DNA of 64,000 nt from the NCBI GenBank assembly GCA_037367405.1, contig JAZKJV010009790.1:124001-188000 (forward strand), written 5' to 3'. A model generated the notes under the pieces. It made no database searches and was not told where the DNA came from. It was given only the letters and a program-made list of their open reading frames with translations. How positions within the stretch are numbered: position 1 is the stretch's first letter; every line of letters starts with the position of its first letter. The DNA is from Ottelia alismoides. Its lineage: Eukaryota > Streptophyta > Magnoliopsida > Alismatales > Hydrocharitaceae. The position numbers and the translations under genes were made by a program. Below, one piece after another: positions 11,201-23,554 of this stretch.

Positions 11201-12949
11201 TGATGAACGTAAAATCTTCCTCTGTAAAATGTAAAATTTGTCGTAGTATATGAGGCAAATTTGGTTCAGCAAAAACCACAATCGTTTGAATGTTGTAGAG
11301 TATTTATACTTGGCAAGTCTACCAAGGTCGAACGGAAGGACACAGCTACTTAATAAATTTATCAAATTTTTGATTCATGAAGCTCATGCATGAATTAATT
11401 CACAATTTTAGGTCTGCAAGATGCACTATGCTAATTACAATGCAATGCCATGATGTATGCAACTTTTAGTTGATTTTTATGCACGTATAAAGCGATGAAT
11501 GAGCAAATATGCAAGGTTACATGTATGCTTAACAAAAGAATACAAATCTACCCTTAAAATATGAGCAACAAAATAGAAATGGAAATCAGGGTCGTATTAA
11601 TCACAACATGAAGAACAATCATCAAATCAAAGCAAGAACAAGGAGAGCAGGGTCCTCATTTATCACAAAAAAATCATTTCATTTAAAATAGTAGCAAATG
11701 AGAAAATTAAACATGCTATGATGTAGAGGACAAAACAAAGATCAAAACGACACTAAAATCATGCAATTTGGACCTACGATGCTCAAGTTATGCTAAAAAC
11801 AACGCAGGGGCATAATTGTAATAAAAATACAAGAAATAAAAAGGATGACTATTACATTTAGGTCCATGGAGGACCCTAAATGCAAAGAATAAAAACCGCC
11901 TGGGCCCCTGTGTAAATTTTCCATGCGCAGAGGCTTTCTATAATTTCAGAAAACTTGGAGGGCTTCCCTATAAATTACCTAGGCACGCGCGTGAAGCACG
12001 CGCCTGGGGACCATTCTGCAAATATCAAAAACACCAGGGTCCTTCGTGCAATTTACCCAGGCACTCACGTGCGGTGCACATGAGGCGTCTAGGCTCGGGA
12101 GGCACCTCAGGTTCGGGCCGCGTGGCATCTTCTGGTGGCTTGGGGCGAGGTTAGGTGGACCTGAGCCTGTAGGTCTGGAGAGGAGGCTCGGGCACCACGT
12201 GGCTTCATCATAGCCGTCCGATCCGGATGATCGGACGGCACATATGTCTTCTTCCTCCGCCATGGGCCACCGGAGGAGGCGGGGATCCGGCGAACTTGGT
12301 GGATCTCCACCGCGCTCCAACTGCCACTCCGATGATCGATGAAGGTTTGCAAGGGTCTCGCGAAGGTGCTGGTGTGGTGGAGAGGGTCCGGTGTTGTCTG
12401 GAGGAGAGAGGCGGAGCATTATCATCGGAGGTAGAGCTAGAGATCGGTGGCGCATTATGAAGTCCGGCCATTAAAGCCTTGAGCACCTGCAAATGTTAGG
12501 AATAGCCGAAGCGTGCTCGTGATGAAGTGAATGGGTGAGATGGAGGCCTTGGGTGACGGGAGGCGGTGGCCCAGTAGCTTCTTCTCCGGCGAGATGAAGA
12601 AGAAGGGGAAATCAGAGTGGGTGGTTCTGGAGAAGGGAAGAGGGGTCGACGTGGAGGTTTGATAGATGGCGAAGCTCGGGGGGTGTCAGGCGCGAGTGAA
12701 AAGGAAGAAGGCCAGCAGAATAATTCAGAGAAATTGAAAGGAAAAGAAGTAAAAGAGTACCTAGCCGGAGCTAGGCGAATGGCGGAGGAGGTAGCTTGGG
12801 CTGAGGCTCAAGAGAGACTCGGGTCGTCTCCGGCGAGGACAGCTGGGCCTAGGAGCTCGGCGATGGCGGAGCCAGCCGCAGCACGGCCAAGATGACCGTG
12901 GGTCAACACCGGGGTGGAGATGCCATCATCAGAGCTGATGTCGCCCTCC

Positions 12950-12957
12950 GCTGTCAC
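12950..12957 (-). promoter_or_regulatory. GTGACAGC box of G (3' LTR)
   Basis: The minus-strand GTGACAGC begins 78 nt after the TATA box of the same LTR. The same octamer (or its first seven bases) occurs at a similar distance in the LTRs of B, C, D and E. The function is unknown. Confidence 0.45.
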
Positions 12958-13028
12958 CGGAGGAACGACGGACGATGGCTTCGGCCCATGGATTGGTGGA
13001 CGTCGGTGAAGGGCTGTGGAGGGAGTCA

Positions 13029-13035
13029 TTTTATA
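13029..13035 (-). promoter_or_regulatory. Predicted TATA box of G (3' LTR)
   Basis: TATAAAA on the minus strand lies at the edge of the GC-rich block and is preceded by CC-rich sequence. It is present at the same place in the other LTR. Confidence 0.5.
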
Positions 13036-13280
13036 GGAGGGGATGGACGAAGGTTATGCGATGGAGTGACATTTTGAGATGGTGTTTTAATGTTGCGGGA
13101 GTGATGGCGGAGATTGATGGTGGTCGCGCGAAGATGGCAGAGGATGGGGCTTCATGGTGTGGCTGTTAGGAGAGGGAGGAGGCGGCTGGAGTGACGGCTA
13201 AAAATGGAAGGGGATGGTGGGTTGGTGAGGTGAAACGGATGGGGGAAGGGGGGTTACGGAGGAAGAAGATAAGGTCTGAG

Positions 13281-13304
13281 CCGTTGGATCAAGTGATCCA
13301 ACGG
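13281..13304. repeat. Perfect 11-bp palindrome in G's 3' LTR
   Basis: Arms CCGTTGGATCA and TGATCCAACGG are separated by AG. The other LTR copy keeps only the right arm (near 18676-18690). The arm motif CCGTTGGATC or close forms recurs in the LTRs of B, C and D. Confidence 0.6.
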
Positions 13305-14103
13305 TCCAGATGGCGTGCGAGCGGAGAGTAGGGATCAGAGTGACTGGGTGACGTGGAGCGTCGTGGTCCATAGGATGCACGTGGGATCGAGCGGCTGACG
13401 TAAAATGGTGATGTGGACAGGTGTTGATCGTTGAATCAAAAGGGAATCGAATGGTCGTGATTTAGGCGGGTGCATGCGGTTGAGATTTGGTCTGGGGGAT
13501 TGATCCAAGGGATGGAAGCGAAGCGGTGATGGACGACGGAGATGAAGGCAGATAGGAGTGGATCCGACGGTCCAGGAGGGCGCCGGGTGGCGGAAGGGGA
13601 GGCGGGCCACGTGGGCGGCCCAGAGGGCGCTACGTGGCCCAATGAGAAAATTCTGAGAATAAAGACAAAGATAAATATAAATACAAAAGAAATAGTTAGA
13701 TGTAAAATTAGGAAAAATCAAAACATGAAAGTTGCTCGTCTCGACGGGATCTACAAGTTTCATGTTGGAAAAAAAGCCAAAAGAGGTCATTTGTACAAAA
13801 AGAATTTTTTGGGGGGTATTTTTAAAGGGCTAAAAACACCGACTTTTGGTTTTGAGATATTTTTGTATTTTTTATTCTTTAATGGTCCGTGAATTATGGA
13901 AAATTAATCTATCTAATTTTTAGGAGTTTTTGATGATAAAATAAATACAAGAAAAATAAAGAAAATTAAATACAATTAAGTAAGAGTAATTATACACAAT
14001 ATAATACTGGATAATAATAAAGAATTGATGATGATTTTATTGGATTATTTAAGACAAGGGTTTTAATAAGTGGATTTTGGCATGATGAATACGAGATTCA
14101 TCA

Positions 14104-14118
14104 TACCCCTATACTTAA
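14104..14118 (-). other. Polypurine tract of G
   Basis: Minus-strand TTAAGTATAGGGGTA directly abuts the 3' LTR. A 7-bp hairpin (ATGCTCG/CGAGCAT, loop AGGA in element sense) lies at 14122-14139, 3 nt from the tract. Confidence 0.8.
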
Positions 14119-16577
14119 ACCATGCTCGTCCTCGAGCATCTAAAGAATGAAGGAGTCGAATTAATTCCTGACAGTGCAAGTAAAGACTTCAAGGCTCGAT
14201 CTTTCGAAGACTCTTAATTTAAGAGATCCTAAAATTCTGGATTTATCCAAGCCTTAGTCAAAAAGAATCCAACTTCTCTAATTATCGGACTCTCTGTTTG
14301 TACATATAATATAAGGATATGATTTTTAGTGTATTGCATTCATGAGAGTCAAGTCTAGACATCACCCAAAGTTCTAATCCAAGAGACTCTCCTCTAGACC
14401 TAATCCTCAACACTAGGGAATAAGTCTACTCTTGCTTCAGTCAACCGTCTCATTAGTTGTCAGACTTGTAAGTGTAGATGGACGGCCAGATGATGGAGGG
14501 CATAGGATTGTGTCTGGTTTTCTCTCCCTTACATTGGAACAAGGTGCCTCTCGGGTGCCTTTTTACTTAACACATGTAAATTTTTATATTGTTGATCAAT
14601 GTGTCCGTCAAGAGAGTTGGAGTCGTCTGCACTTGTTTTTCTGGGAGTACACTGGGGTGTGTCTTTTTTGAGTATCTAAGATACCTTCGACACCCAGACT
14701 TGTATCGCTTACGATGCAGAGCCCTTTTTGTGGTGTCAGCCCGACTCCTTGGTCCTAATTAGCGCTTGGTCCAAGTGGACACTTGAAAATGTTTGGGAGC
14801 ACTTGCCATTGGTGGAAGCTCATTTGTAATTTGACTTTGGTATTTAGAGCTTTTTCTTTGATATTTCTTTTCTTTTGTTGGCTAGCTCCACTGCTTTTAC
14901 TAAAAGTTGGCACACACTGATCAATAATTTCCATTAAGTTTCATCACACCCTGGCACATAGGTAAATATCAAAGAGATAGCACATGAATCTTGTTCACAT
15001 ATTGGCTAGGGTTTTGTTGACACTCAGGTTTTCTGAAGCCTTCATTAACTTTATCCCATCATCGAATATCATTAGATCAGGTCTAAACTCAACTCTCTAG
15101 TCCTAGTTCCTCAAATGATATCTCAACTCATCTCATCAATTATGCAGTTGTGGAAGTGACTGTGCTGATCATATTCTTTTTTAAGGTAGAGATGAAGAGT
15201 GCAATATAGCGCTCAAATCTTTCAAACTAGGGAAGTATGGATAATTAAGCTTAAAACCCTAATGACTAAGGAATGTTAACTCAGACTCTCAAGATCTCAG
15301 AAATCCAGTGTCCTCAAAATCCTCAAGCCTTGAGTGAGTGTGAATGTGTCAAGAATACACCAACTCCTTGGTTAGTGATTTTTTTGTGTGATTTTTTACT
15401 TTTGCATATTTTTATGGGTTTTAATTTTTTCAATTTTTTTAGTTCTTCGGAGAGACAATGACTGGACCAGGCTTAAATGAATAAAAGTATCCACTCTCAG
15501 CCAGTATGGGTGTAAGTACGGGCCGATAAATGGACCTGTGTTACTTGAGGACGGGGCCATATGCGGTGTCCTCTAAACCACCCACTCTCCAAAGGGAGAC
15601 TGAGGTTCCATCACTGAAAGTGTCTACTAAGCCTAGTAGTCAGAGTCTAATTCCAAGAAGGGTTTTCAATTTTTTTTGAAGGGTTATTTACACAGATTAA
15701 TCCCTCAATTTTTAAGAAAACTTTTTACAAGGTTTCTACAAAACTCAATTCACACGTTTACCAAAACCCATCCCAAAAATAAAATTTAAAAAGTTTTAAA
15801 AACACGAGCTAAGGCTAAAGTAAATATACAATAATATATGGTATATCCCCCTAGACTTAAATTTTGTTATGTCCTCATAGCACAAGTGCCATGAAGCCAA
15901 GGCTCGATCAAATATAGGGTGATATTGCAGAACTGAGGAGGAGGGTCCCCCTATACTCTGGTCAAAAATTGACCTAAGTACAGAAGACAATACGAGGGAG
16001 GGATGAGCAGGCATGTCCCCCCTATACTTAGGCTACAAATAGCCTAAGTAAGGTCTGAGTTAGGGGGGTGTCTGTACTATGATACAAGGGTGAGAGGGGA
16101 GGTTTGTTCAATATACAAAGAGAGAGCGAGAGATTGTGAAAATTACAGAGGGAAGGGAGATGGGGTGAGGTGAGCGTGTATGTGCAAGTGTGCGTGTGAG
16201 AGAGAGGGGGGGTAGATCATCAAGTGATCTACTTTTTTTTGTACAACATGCAAGCCCTCTAGGAGGACTGCTGAAATTATATGCACATGCAACATTTTGT
16301 TTACAATACGCAATGCATGTTGACTGATCAAAGACTCCTAAAATTTCTTCACAATGTCTTTTGCAGCCTCTTCAGTGGAAGCTCCCGACTTCACGCCACC
16401 ATGAAGATCAAGCGTCCTCGATTTTCATGGGCCCTGTCACAAAAGAGAAAAGTTAGAAAAATTCCAAGGAAATTAAACAACAGACATGATGCAAAAATGA
16501 TGGGTGAAATGAAGACCTAAAAATTTTGAAATTATTCAACAAAGAAAATCAAAATTCAATAATTAAGTTAAGCCGTG
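14119..16577 (-). other. Internal region of G, non-coding
   Basis: I see no gene in this 2.46 kb. In element sense it holds about 500 nt of leader, then PPT-like hairpins (15937-16050), then about 1.9 kb like the 3' untranslated region of B and C in layout and length. The coding region that should lie between leader and hairpins is absent. An open frame at 14432-14671 on the plus strand has no homology I recognise. Confidence 0.7.
16014..16050 (-). repeat. PPT-like hairpin in G
   Basis: 11-bp arms TACTTAGGCTA and TAGCCTAAGTA (16025-16035 and 16040-16050) sit beside a run of C. In element sense the hairpin is followed by AAGTATAGGGGGG, a copy of the polypurine tract. Weaker versions lie at 15937-15975 and near 15841. 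Confidence 0.6.
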
Positions 16578-16595
16578 TCCCCGGCAACGGCGCCA
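16578..16595 (-). other. Primer-binding site of G (tRNA-Asp)
   Basis: Minus-strand TGGCGCCGTTGCCGGGGA is a perfect 18-nt match to the complement of the tRNA-Asp 3' end, 2 nt from the LTR. Confidence 0.93.
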
Positions 16596-18348
16596 TTTGA
16601 TGAACGTAAAATCTGCCTCTGTAAAAATGTAAAATTTGTCGTAGTATAGGAGGCAAATTCGGTTCAGCAAAAACCACAATCGTTTGAATGTTGTGGAGTA
16701 TTTATACTTGGCAAGTCTATCAAGGTCGAATGCAAGGACACAGCTACTTAATCAATTTATCGAATTTTTGATTCATGAAGCTCATGCGTGAATTAATTCT
16801 CAATTTTAGGTCTGCAAGATGCACTATGCTAATTACAATGCAATGCCATGATATATGCAATTTTTAGTTGATTTTTATGCATGTATAAAGTGATGAATGA
16901 GCAAATATGCAAGGTTACATGTATGCTAAACAGAAGAATACAAATATACCCTCAAAATATGAGCAACAAAATAGAAATAAAAATCAGGGTCGTATTAATC
17001 ACAACATGAAGAACAGTCATCAAATCAAAGCAAGAACAAGGAGAGTGGGGTCCTCAATTATCACAAAAAACACTTCAATTAAAATAGTGGCAAATGAGAA
17101 AATTAAACATGCTATGATGTAGAGGACAAAACAAAGATTAAAACGACACTAAAATCATGCAATTTGAGCCTACGATGCTCAAGTTATGCTAAAAACAATG
17201 CAGGGGCGTAATTGTAATACAAATGCAAGAAATAAAAAAGATAGCTATTACATTTAGGTCCCTGGAAGGACCTAAATGCAAAGAATAAAAACCGCCTGGG
17301 CTCCTGTGTAAATTTTCCATGCGCGGGGGCCTTTTGTAATTTCAGAAAACTTGAAGGGATTCCTTGTAAATTACCCAGGCACGCACGTGAGCCACGTGTC
17401 TGGGGACCATTCTATAAATATCAAAAACACCAGGGTCGTTCGTGCAATTTACCCAGGCCCTCACGTGCGGTGCACGTGAGGCGTCTAGGCTCGGGAGGCA
17501 CCTCAGGTTCGGGCCACGTGGCATCTTCTGGTGGCTCGGGGCAAGGTTAGGTGAACCTGAGCCTGTAGGTCTGGAGAGGAGGCTCGGGCGCCACGTGGCT
17601 TCATCATAGCCGTCCGATCCGGATGATCGGACGGCACCTGTGTCTTCTTCCTCCGCCGTGGGCCATCGGAGGAGGCGGGGATCCGGTGAACTTGGTGGAT
17701 CTCCACCGCACTCCAACTGCCACTCAGATGATCGATGAAGGTTCGCGAGGGTCTCGAGAAGGTGCTGGTGTGGTGGCGAGGGTCCGGTGATGTCTGGAGG
17801 AGAGAGGCGGAGCATTGTCATCGGAGGTAGAGCTAGAGATCGGCGACTCATTATGAAGTTCGACCATTAAATCCTTGAGCACCTGCAAATGTTAGGAATA
17901 GCCAAAGCGTGCTTGTAATGAAGTGAATGGGTGAGATGGAGGCCTTGGGTGACGGGAGGCGGTGGCCCAGTAGCTTCTTCTCTGGCGAGATGAAGAAGAA
18001 GGGGAAATCAGAGTGGGGTGGTTCTGGAGAAGGGAAGAGGGGTCGGCGTGGAGGTTTGATAGACGGCGAAGCTCGGGGGGTGTTCAGGCGCGAGTGAAAA
18101 GGAAGATGGTCGGCAGAATAATTCAAAGAAATTGAAAGGAAAAGAAGTAAAAGAGTACATGGCCAGAGCTAGGCGAATGACGGAGGAGGTAGATTAGGCT
18201 GAGGCTCAAGAGAGACTCGGGTCGTCTCCCGGCGAGGACAGCTGGGCCTCGGAGCTCGGCGGTGACGGAGCCAGCTGCAGCACGGCCAAGATGATCGTGG
18301 GTCAACACCGGGGTGGAGAGGCCATCATCAGAGCTGATGTTGCCCTCT

Positions 18349-18356
18349 GCTGTCAC
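18349..18356 (-). promoter_or_regulatory. GTGACAGC box of G (5' LTR)
   Basis: It lies 78 nt downstream of the TATA box, identical in spacing to the other LTR. Confidence 0.45.
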
Positions 18357-18427
18357 CGGAGGAACGACGGACGATGGCTTCAGCCCGTGGATTGGTGGAC
18401 GTCGGTGAAGGGTGGTGGAGGGAGTTT

Positions 18428-18434
18428 TTTTATA
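18428..18434 (-). promoter_or_regulatory. Predicted TATA box of G (5' LTR)
   Basis: The minus strand reads TATAAAA followed by more A. It matches the TATA position of the 3' LTR and is the likely driver of G transcripts. Confidence 0.5.
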
Positions 18435-20112
18435 GGAGGGGATGGAGGGAGGTTCCGCGATGGAGTGGCATTTTGAGATAGTGTTTTAATGGCGCAGGAG
18501 TGATGGCGGAGATCGATGGTGGTTGCGTGATGATGGCGGAGGATGGGGCTTCATGGTGTGGCCGTTAGGAGAGGGAGGAGGCGGCTGGAGTGACGGCTAA
18601 AAATCGAAGGGGACGGTGGGTTGGTGAAGTGAAACGGCTGGGGGAAGGGGGGTTACGGAGGAAGAAGATAAGATCAAGTGATCCAACGGTCCAGATGGCG
18701 TGCGAGTGGAGAGTAGGGATCAGATCATAAATACTGATCCTACGGTGGATAGACAGGCGCTAAAGAGCGGCTCAGATGGATAGTTAGCATGATCGGACGG
18801 TTGGGAGTGACTGGGTGACGTGGAGCGTCGTGGTCCGTAGGATGCACGTGGGATCGAGCGGCAGACGTAAAAGGGCGACGTGGACAGGTGCTGATCGTTG
18901 GATCAAAAGGGAACCGAATGGCCGGTGTGTGCAGTTGAGATTTGGTCTGGGGGATCGATCCAAGGGCTGGAAGCGAAGCGGCGATGGACGGTGGAGATGA
19001 AGGCGGATAGGAGTGGATCTGACGGTGCAGGAGGGTGCTGGGTGGCGGAAGGGGAGGCGGGCCACATGGGCGGCCCAGAGGGCGCCACGTGGCCCAATGA
19101 GAAAATTCTAAGAATAAAAACAAAGATAAATACAAAAGAAATTGTTAGAAGCAAAATTAGAAAAAAGTCAAAACATGAAAGTTTCTCGTCTCGACGAGAT
19201 CTACAACTTTCATGTTGGACAAAAAGCCAAAAGAGGTCATTTGTACAAAAAGCATTTTTTTGGGGGTATGTTTAAAGGGCTAAAAACACCGACTTTTGGT
19301 TTTGAGATATTTTTGTATTTTTTAGTCTTTTTAATGGTAAATGAATTATGGACAATTAATCTATCTAATTTTTAGGAGTTTTTTATGATAAAATAAACAC
19401 AAGAAAAATAAAGGAAATTAAATATAATTAAGTAAGGGTAATTATACACAATATAATACATGATAATAATAAAGAATTGATGATGATTTTATTGAATTAT
19501 TTAAGATAGGGGTTTTAATAAGTGGATTTTAGCATGATGAATACGAGATTCATTACCAAGCAGTCAAGGGCAGGTTCACAGGAGGGGCCTCTGATGGTTC
19601 AGCATGCTGGCCAGGCTGAGACTGCGAATGGTACTAAGGCTGATGATAGGAATGTTGTGAAGGGCATTGAGAAGAAGAATGATATTCTTGATGAGGAGGA
19701 TGGTGTGAATATGAGATAACTGAGTACTGCTGATAGGATTATTTCTTGCGGTATTGTGTTTGTTGGAATTGATTATGTCTCCAACCTTGCTAATATGGTT
19801 AAGACTACTGGTGATGAGGTTGTTGATTCCCTTGGACAAATCTCCATCCTTGTTGCTGAGGGAATGGATGGGAGTTTGTAGACTGGCTCTGCTGAGGTCT
19901 GTTTGGACGGGCCAGTTGCGCATCATTTAATCGAACTCCATTCACCTCTGAATGGGAGGAGGTGGAGGAGAGCATGGATATGCAAGGGTCTGGAGTTCTG
20001 ATTGATATACAATCAGTTGTTGTTGTGGTTGCTAAGGCGGTGAAGGCTCTTCGTCTCAACTGGAGTGGAAGTCGATGTAGATACGGACCAACATGTGCAG
20101 ATTGTGCTTACC

Positions 20113-20882
20113 AACAGCTCCAGATGCTTGGTAATGTGATATTTGTCCAAGTTCTGAATCCTCTATTCAATCACAATGAGCTTATCGAGATCTTGGGATC
20201 GCTTTTCAATGATATCCACCTTGGACAGGTGACTCCCAATAATGCACAGATTTGAGCTCTCATCCCTGTCCTTCTCGTACGACGCTGCCATGTACACTAC
20301 CTTCTGATGGATATGTGGTTGTCTCTGATAGGCACGCGATGACGATAGGGTAGCTTCTCCTTCAGTCATTTCTTCCAAAATCTATCATATGAGATCCTCG
20401 TCTTTGTTTAAATGAGATCTACCACAAGTCTTTGTTAAAATGAGATCTACCACAAGAAGCATTGACGAGCTTCTGACTCTCAATTGTAAGTCCACTGATG
20501 AGCTCCAGTTGCTTAGTAATCTGATATTTGTCCAAGTTCTAAATCCTCTATTCAATCACAGTGAGCTTCTCGAGATCTTGGGATCGCTTTTCAATGATAT
20601 CCATCTTGGACAGGTGGCTCCCAATAATGCTCAGATTTGAGCTCTCATCCCTGTCCTGCTCGTACGACACTGCCATGTAAACTACCTTCTGATGGATATG
20701 TGGTTGTCTCTGATAGGCACGCGATGATGATAGGGCAACTTCTCCTTCAATCATTTCTTCCAAAATCTATCATATGACATCCTCGTCTTTGTTGAAATGA
20801 GATCTACCACAAGTCTTTGTTGAAATGAGATCGACCACAAGCAGCATTGACGAGCTTCTGACTCTCAATTGTAAGTCCACCA
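20113..20882. repeat. 385-bp tandem duplication in A's gag tail
   Basis: Two copies (about 20113-20497 and 20498-20882) repeat the same gag tail, including two open frames offset by exactly 385 bases (20163-20378 and 20548-20763). Near the junctions a 28-bp sub-repeat beginning TCTTTGTTTAAATGAGATC also occurs twice. Confidence 0.85.
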
Positions 20883-21422
20883 AAGAAATGTTGGATCAGA
20901 CTGGTCCGCGGGATGTCATGATGTGGAGACTTGTCTTTAGATCAGTAAACCTCTCCCAAGCCTCATGAATTGACTCGTGGGTGGATAGGGTGAAGTTTGT
21001 AATATGGATGCACATCTGATTCAACCGTTCGATAGGGTAGAACTTGTGAAGAAAGACAGACTTAAGTTCCTCTCAGGTAGTGACGACCTTCCCCAAATGA
21101 TTTATCCAGTGAAGAGCCTTATCTTGAATGCTGAATGGGAATGCAGTCATTTTGACTATGCGTAACGGGATGTTAGGGTAGTACGTTGTTCCACATATGC
21201 GTCCAAACTGTTGGAGATGGATGTAGGGTTCTTCATTTACATTCCCGTGGAAGGTGTGAAGCAGAGCTAGGAGTTGGAGCTTCAACTCAAAATGGGCGTG
21301 GATAGTAGCAATATGAATCCATTTTTGTCATTTGTCCATCTCCGAGGTTGTATGTCTCCTTGAGGGTCTACCCGGGCTTCCCTCCTCTCGGTCCATCGGC
21401 TCCACCTCCACAATGTCCATCT

Positions 21423-21454
21423 TCTCTCTCTCTCTCCCTCTCTCTCTCTCTCTT
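21423..21454. repeat. CT/GA microsatellite in A's gag
   Basis: A run of CT dinucleotides, interrupted by one CC, lies between the N-terminal segment and the capsid of A's gag. Confidence 0.8.
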
Positions 21455-21841
21455 CTCCTCCTCCTTAGTTTTTCTCTCGCTTCTCAGATCATTCAACATA
21501 TCCTAAAAGGTGACATGGGCCAATGACTAATCGGTAAGGTGTTGCTGGATTTCCTATATCGAGGTAAGGAGTTGTGAATTCACCGCATTCCGATCCGGTT
21601 GTTGGCCTGTCTGCGGTTGTTGATGCTGAGGTCTCTTTCCCTTTCTGTTCGAAGCCATCTCTTTCTCTTCATCGAAATCTGACAAAATCTTCTTCTCCAC
21701 ATCAAGCTCGTTATCTGCACAAGGAATGATGCCCCGATCAGTTTGTATAGACACACCAGATGAAAAGAATCGTTCTGTGTTAAGGTCAACATAGAATTTC
21801 ATTAAGGATGGAGAGGAGTATGGAGTGAAATCAATATCCAT

Positions 21842-23554
21842 CCAAAATAGGCATATTTTGAAAAAAAAAGTGATACAGGTTTATCAAAGAAGGCGAGGAG
21901 TCTGGAGAGCGGTTCGCGGAGTCTGAACTATGATCTCGAGAATCATCCTGAGTTATTGGAGAGGTTAACTACATGGAATCAATGTGGTTGTCGGTAGAGT
22001 CCTGACTAAGTCATCCAAGGGTCTCCATCTCGAGGGTCAAAGAAAAGATTAATGATGGATGAATGATACAGAGATCAACAAGAAATAAAGGGAGTGCAAA
22101 ACAGTAGAGCAACTCAAAGTGAACAGATCAAGTGAGAAAGAAGGAAAATTAAAGTCAAAATTTACACCAGTGTGTTGGACTTGATCTTTTACCTTAATCT
22201 TAATCAAACAAACATCATACAAGTTTTGAATTCGCCAACACAACCCAAGTGAAGCCGTGATAGTTTGGCTATTTTTATGTTTTCAATTTTATGGTTGTAT
22301 TGCAGGCAAATCTTTTAACAAGTCCTTAAGAATGCTATCCCTATAGGAGTGTGTGTACGATTGGGAAAGTACCTCGTACTTCTTCAACCTCCTTTGTAAC
22401 ATGTGATATGCGTACTTTTAGGTCCTTGATCTTGTGCCTGGGCAGCTACTCAGCTAAAGAAATGGAGAGAGGAAGACAATAGGTGAAACTAATACTTCCC
22501 TTGCAAGCGAGGTACTCGACCGCAGGACAATGAGACAGACACCCTCGTGAAGGCATGGCCTATGCTCAATACTTCAAACCAAGTAGGATGCTCCGCACAA
22601 GGTGGAAAAATCATCATCTAGAAGGCCCTACTGGCCCATGTACGATAGATGCACCAATACTTCGCCAACCCAGGTGATAATCAAGGCTGCCAAAGATTGG
22701 GTTTTTTGGCTCTAATCCTTAGGGGTCGTGATTCACTTGGTCTGGAGTGTACCTGAAAGCAATGAGGGCTTTATGAACCTAAAACAAGGATGCCCATCCT
22801 GATTTTTATTAAAGTCAAATTTTATTAGCAATCCCCTTGTTTTATTTTTTGAATTTTCACTTTTTTGGGTATTTTTCAAAGAAAACTGCCTAACAATTTT
22901 TTTGTATTGATACAAAACAGAAGGAGAAGGCGGAAAAGCAATGCAAGTGGACACTAGTGTAGAAATCTCACTCTCGTGTCAAATGATGCATGCAAAATAA
23001 GAAGTATCACAGTGCTTCCCAACGCTCTCCATGCAGGATGCAAGGTAAAATTGAAATATTTAAACTATGTGATGATAGCAAGCAATATGCAAGCGATAAA
23101 TTGTCCTAAACCAGAATTGCTATTATTGGGAAGAACCAAATGCAATCACTCAAAATGGATCCAAGTGTTTAGTCTTAGAGACCCCCAGGTGAACAGACAC
23201 CCGGGCACTGGACCTCTCTAAGTGTGGCAGTATCTAAATTGTTACAAATTAATTTAAAAATAAAATGACACACTCTCTCACAAAAATGAAAATAAAAGCT
23301 AAGTCCAGTTGCTCTTTTCCTCTCCTTGCTTCCCTCTCCTTCTCTCTCCTGGTTCACTCCAAAGCGAACGCAACCTCTGCTCACCTCGGGTGCGTACACC
23401 TCCTAAGAGATAACCCTCGTCAAATGATCCCTTGCAAGAAAGATCAATCAAGAAACAAACATTACAACAATCAAATAACTATCGAAATAAAATGAGTAGA
23501 GAGTATAGAAAGAATAATATACAACTATATATATATAAGTGCTACAATCTATTT
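21842..23554 (-). other. Element A 5' leader (untranslated)
   Basis: No gene is visible. The length (1.71 kb) matches D's leader (1.77 kb). A stem-loop at 23185-23204 is homologous to those of D and E. The stretch at about 22980-23130 resembles the D leader near 59560-59650. Confidence 0.6.
23185..23204 (-). other. Leader stem-loop of A
   Basis: Element-sense arms CCGGGTG and CACCTGG pair over 7 positions with one G-U wobble, and the loop is TCTGTT. The context GGGGG after the stem matches D and E. Confidence 0.55.

Larger units (their letters stand above)
11201..14103 (-). repeat. 3' LTR of element G
   Basis: This 2,903-bp copy lies next to the polypurine tract. It ends TGATGAATACGAGATTCATCA on the plus strand at 14103. 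A GC-rich block at about 11980-13650 carries the promoter signals. Several open frames (for example 12208-12492, 12617-12895 and 13335-13790) occur in this block and its copy, but they lack family motifs and are not conserved in length between the two LTRs, so I do not call them genes. Confidence 0.9.
11201..19555 (-). mobile_element. Element G: complete LARD-like element with no coding region
   Basis: Two LTRs (11201-14103 and 16598-19555) flank an internal region of 2.5 kb with a perfect tRNA-Asp PBS and a polypurine tract. The target duplication CCAAG is present on both sides (11196-11200 and 19556-19560). In the first 215 bases the two LTRs differ by roughly 6% by hand count. No Gag or Pol motif is visible on either strand, so it must have used proteins in trans. 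It is inserted in A's gag. Confidence 0.92.
16598..19555 (-). repeat. 5' LTR of element G
   Basis: This 2,958-bp copy lies next to the PBS. Its outer end is TGATGAATACGAGATTCATTA on the plus strand, with one change in the terminal TCATCA. TATAAAA (minus, about 18428-18434) and GTGACAGC (18349-18356) repeat the spacing seen in the other copy. Two CACGTG boxes (17384-17389 and 17393-17398) lie in the U5 part. Confidence 0.9.
19556..21841 (-). pseudogene. Element A gag remnant
   Basis: The likely start is the ATG at 21841 (MDIDFTPYSS), about 1.7 kb from the PBS, as in D. An N-terminal segment runs to a stop at 21554. The capsid follows at 21285-21073 (EEPYIHLQQFGRICGTTYY, then ALHWINHLGK), equivalent to D's EEPHLHLQEFEMICSTIHD and YWLKHLG. 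The capsid continues to about 20880 with HESIHEAWERFTDLK. The tail, with HIHQKVVYMAASYEKDRD and a coiled coil, is present twice because of a 385-bp tandem duplication. Stops and frameshifts are frequent. G is inserted at the left edge and the frame resumes at 11200. Confidence 0.85.

Noticed and set aside
12208..13790. Several open frames of 60-170 codons in the GC-rich part of G's LTR, repeated at 17342-19154
   Set aside because: They overlap on both strands, differ in length between the two LTR copies and contain no family motif. High G+C explains the lack of stops.
16578..16595. tRNA-Asp gene fragment
   Set aside because: Only the 18 bases of the primer-binding site are present at each site. 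No tRNA cloverleaf lies around them.
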